Shown here: positions 4,514 through 5,240 of the stretch, in pieces
Position numbering within the stretch: the first letter of the stretch is position 1
Layout of the letters: each line of letters opens with the position of its first letter
Source of the DNA: JAJZAM01 sp027391075
GTDB taxonomy: Bacteria > Actinomycetota > Acidimicrobiia > Acidimicrobiales > Palsa-688
Direction: 5' to 3'
Assembly: GCA_027391075.1 (NCBI GenBank)
Contig: DAHYHI010000045.1
Coordinates: 1-5,240 of the forward strand
DNA: 5,240 bases
Made by a program: the position numbers and the translations under genes
Notes under the pieces: generated by a model
What the model was told of the DNA's origin: nothing
The model's input: only the letters and a program-made list of their open reading frames with translations
Databases searched by the model: none

Positions 4514-5240
4514 CTAGGAACCAATGACGACGTCGAGGGTTGCTTCTGCCGCCCGAAGGGATGCCTCGACCTGAGCCGGGCGCTCCCCCCGTGCGAAGAC
4601 GAAGCCAAGGTAGCGGTCTCCTTCGGGCAGCGGGACGACGCGACGGCCGATTGGGATCGTGATCTCGAGCCCCGTTACACCCTCAATGCGACGTGCTTCG
4701 GCGAGTCCAGAGACGCTCCGCAGCACGCCTTCGGATCGGATCGGAAGCATCATCACACCGGACGAACCTTTTTCCCTCGACAGCCCGCCTATCCCAGCTC
4801 CGATCGCGTGGCGCAGGATCAGCTCCTCGAGGCTGATGCCCGCCCCGAAGCGAAGCGCACGGGAGCAGAGCCCCCCGATTGAGCGCGCGGCAACCTCCAG
4901 AATTCGAACGTCGCCGGCCGGCCCGATGCGGACCTCGGCGTGGAGGGGACCCTCGCGCAGCCCGATCGCAGTCGCCGCGTCGGCGACGAGCCGCTCGATC
5001 GCAGCCAGTACCTGCGCCGGGTGTCGCGACGGGGTCACGTAGATCGTTTCCTCGAAGTACGGGCCGTCGAGAGGGTCGGGCTTGTCGAACACCGCCAGGA
5101 TCTGCAGAGCGCCAGCCACGAGGATCCCTTCTACTGCGACCTCGTCGCCGGGAACGAACCCCTCGACGAGCAACGTCTCATCACTGCCGACGAGGGCCCT
5201 CACCCGCTTGAGCGCGGCCGCGAGGCCGGACAGGTCTTCG
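4514..5240 (-). CDS. ATP-grasp domain ligase (partial, C-terminal 241 residues)
   Basis: The frame is open from the right edge of the window to the TAG at 4514-4516, so the N-terminus is missing. GTG 5201-5203 is probably internal, because the frame upstream of it (EDLSGLAAALKR) reads as a normal helix. Numbering from that GTG, LLVEGFVPGDEVAVEGIL (11-28) is the ATP-grasp strand pair. AVFDKPDPLDGPYFEETIYV (37-56) follows, then HAEVRI (89-94) and ILEVAARSIGGLCSRALRF (101-119), the metal/phosphate-binding block. The C-terminal cap contains VMMLPIRSEGVL, and VVPLPEGDRYLGFVFARG precedes the final helix. ATP-grasp enzymes of this type join a carboxylate to an amine or thiol via an acyl phosphate. 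The usual E-x-N metal motif is E-V-A here. The substrate is unknown. It shares a strand with the radical SAM gene at the left edge, which may lie downstream in the same ancestral cluster. Confidence 0.82.
   Translation of the reverse strand, partial: EDLSGLAAALKRVRALVGSDETLLVEGFVPGDEVAVEGILVAGALQILAVFDKPDPLDGPYFEETIYVTPSRHPAQVLAAIERLVADAATAIGLREGPLHAEVRIGPAGDVRILEVAARSIGGLCSRALRFGAGISLEELILRHAIGAGIGGLSREKGSSGVMMLPIRSEGVLRSVSGLAEARRIEGVTGLEITIPIGRRVVPLPEGDRYLGFVFARGERPAQVEASLRAAEATLDVVIGS

Noticed and set aside
1..5240. tRNA, rRNA, CRISPR array, transposase, integrase or attachment-site sequences
   Set aside because: None was recognised on either strand, and no terminal inverted repeats or long direct repeats flank any block.

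Overview
The window is GC-rich DNA coding on both strands. It looks like chromosome from an actinobacterium, possibly a Solirubrobacter/Gaiella-type (Thermoleophilia) or similar soil lineage. The clues are the high GC, GTG starts, a four-base GTGA gene overlap, -10-like hexamers placed almost directly on start codons, and the protein families present. The organism assignment is inferred from family resemblance only.

Layout. The left edge (1-222, minus) is the N-terminus of a B12-binding-like radical SAM protein that runs off the window. Next, also on the minus strand, is a two-gene operon reading leftwards: an ECF-like sigma factor (582-1316) and a very small zinc-finger anti-sigma-like protein (334-585), overlapping by GTGA. 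Divergent from the sigma gene, and separated from it by about 150 bp carrying a perfect 11-bp tandem repeat, are plus-strand genes: a CPYC peroxiredoxin-like protein (1464-1949), then a 135-bp gap with a candidate hairpin, then a tightly packed run of three. That run is a secreted lactonase-type beta-propeller protein (2085-3269), an internally deleted alpha/beta-hydrolase remnant (3273-3587) and an intact alpha/beta hydrolase of the epoxide hydrolase/haloalkane dehalogenase type (3588-4442). The right edge (4514-5240, minus) is the C-terminal part of an ATP-grasp ligase, convergent with the hydrolase and running off the window.

How it may fit together. The sigma/zinc-finger pair is a regulatory module. 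The divergent peroxiredoxin and the propeller-hydrolase run are the obvious candidate targets, which would suggest a response to reactive or electrophilic compounds, but no shared promoter motif was found to prove it. The two edge genes share a strand and look like parts of one biosynthetic neighbourhood, so the approximately 4.2-kb middle block may be an insertion between them. The most concrete oddity is the hydrolase remnant. It joins the N-terminal strand/oxyanion segment directly to a late lid segment, lacks every catalytic residue, keeps an open frame, and ends exactly where its intact paralogue starts.
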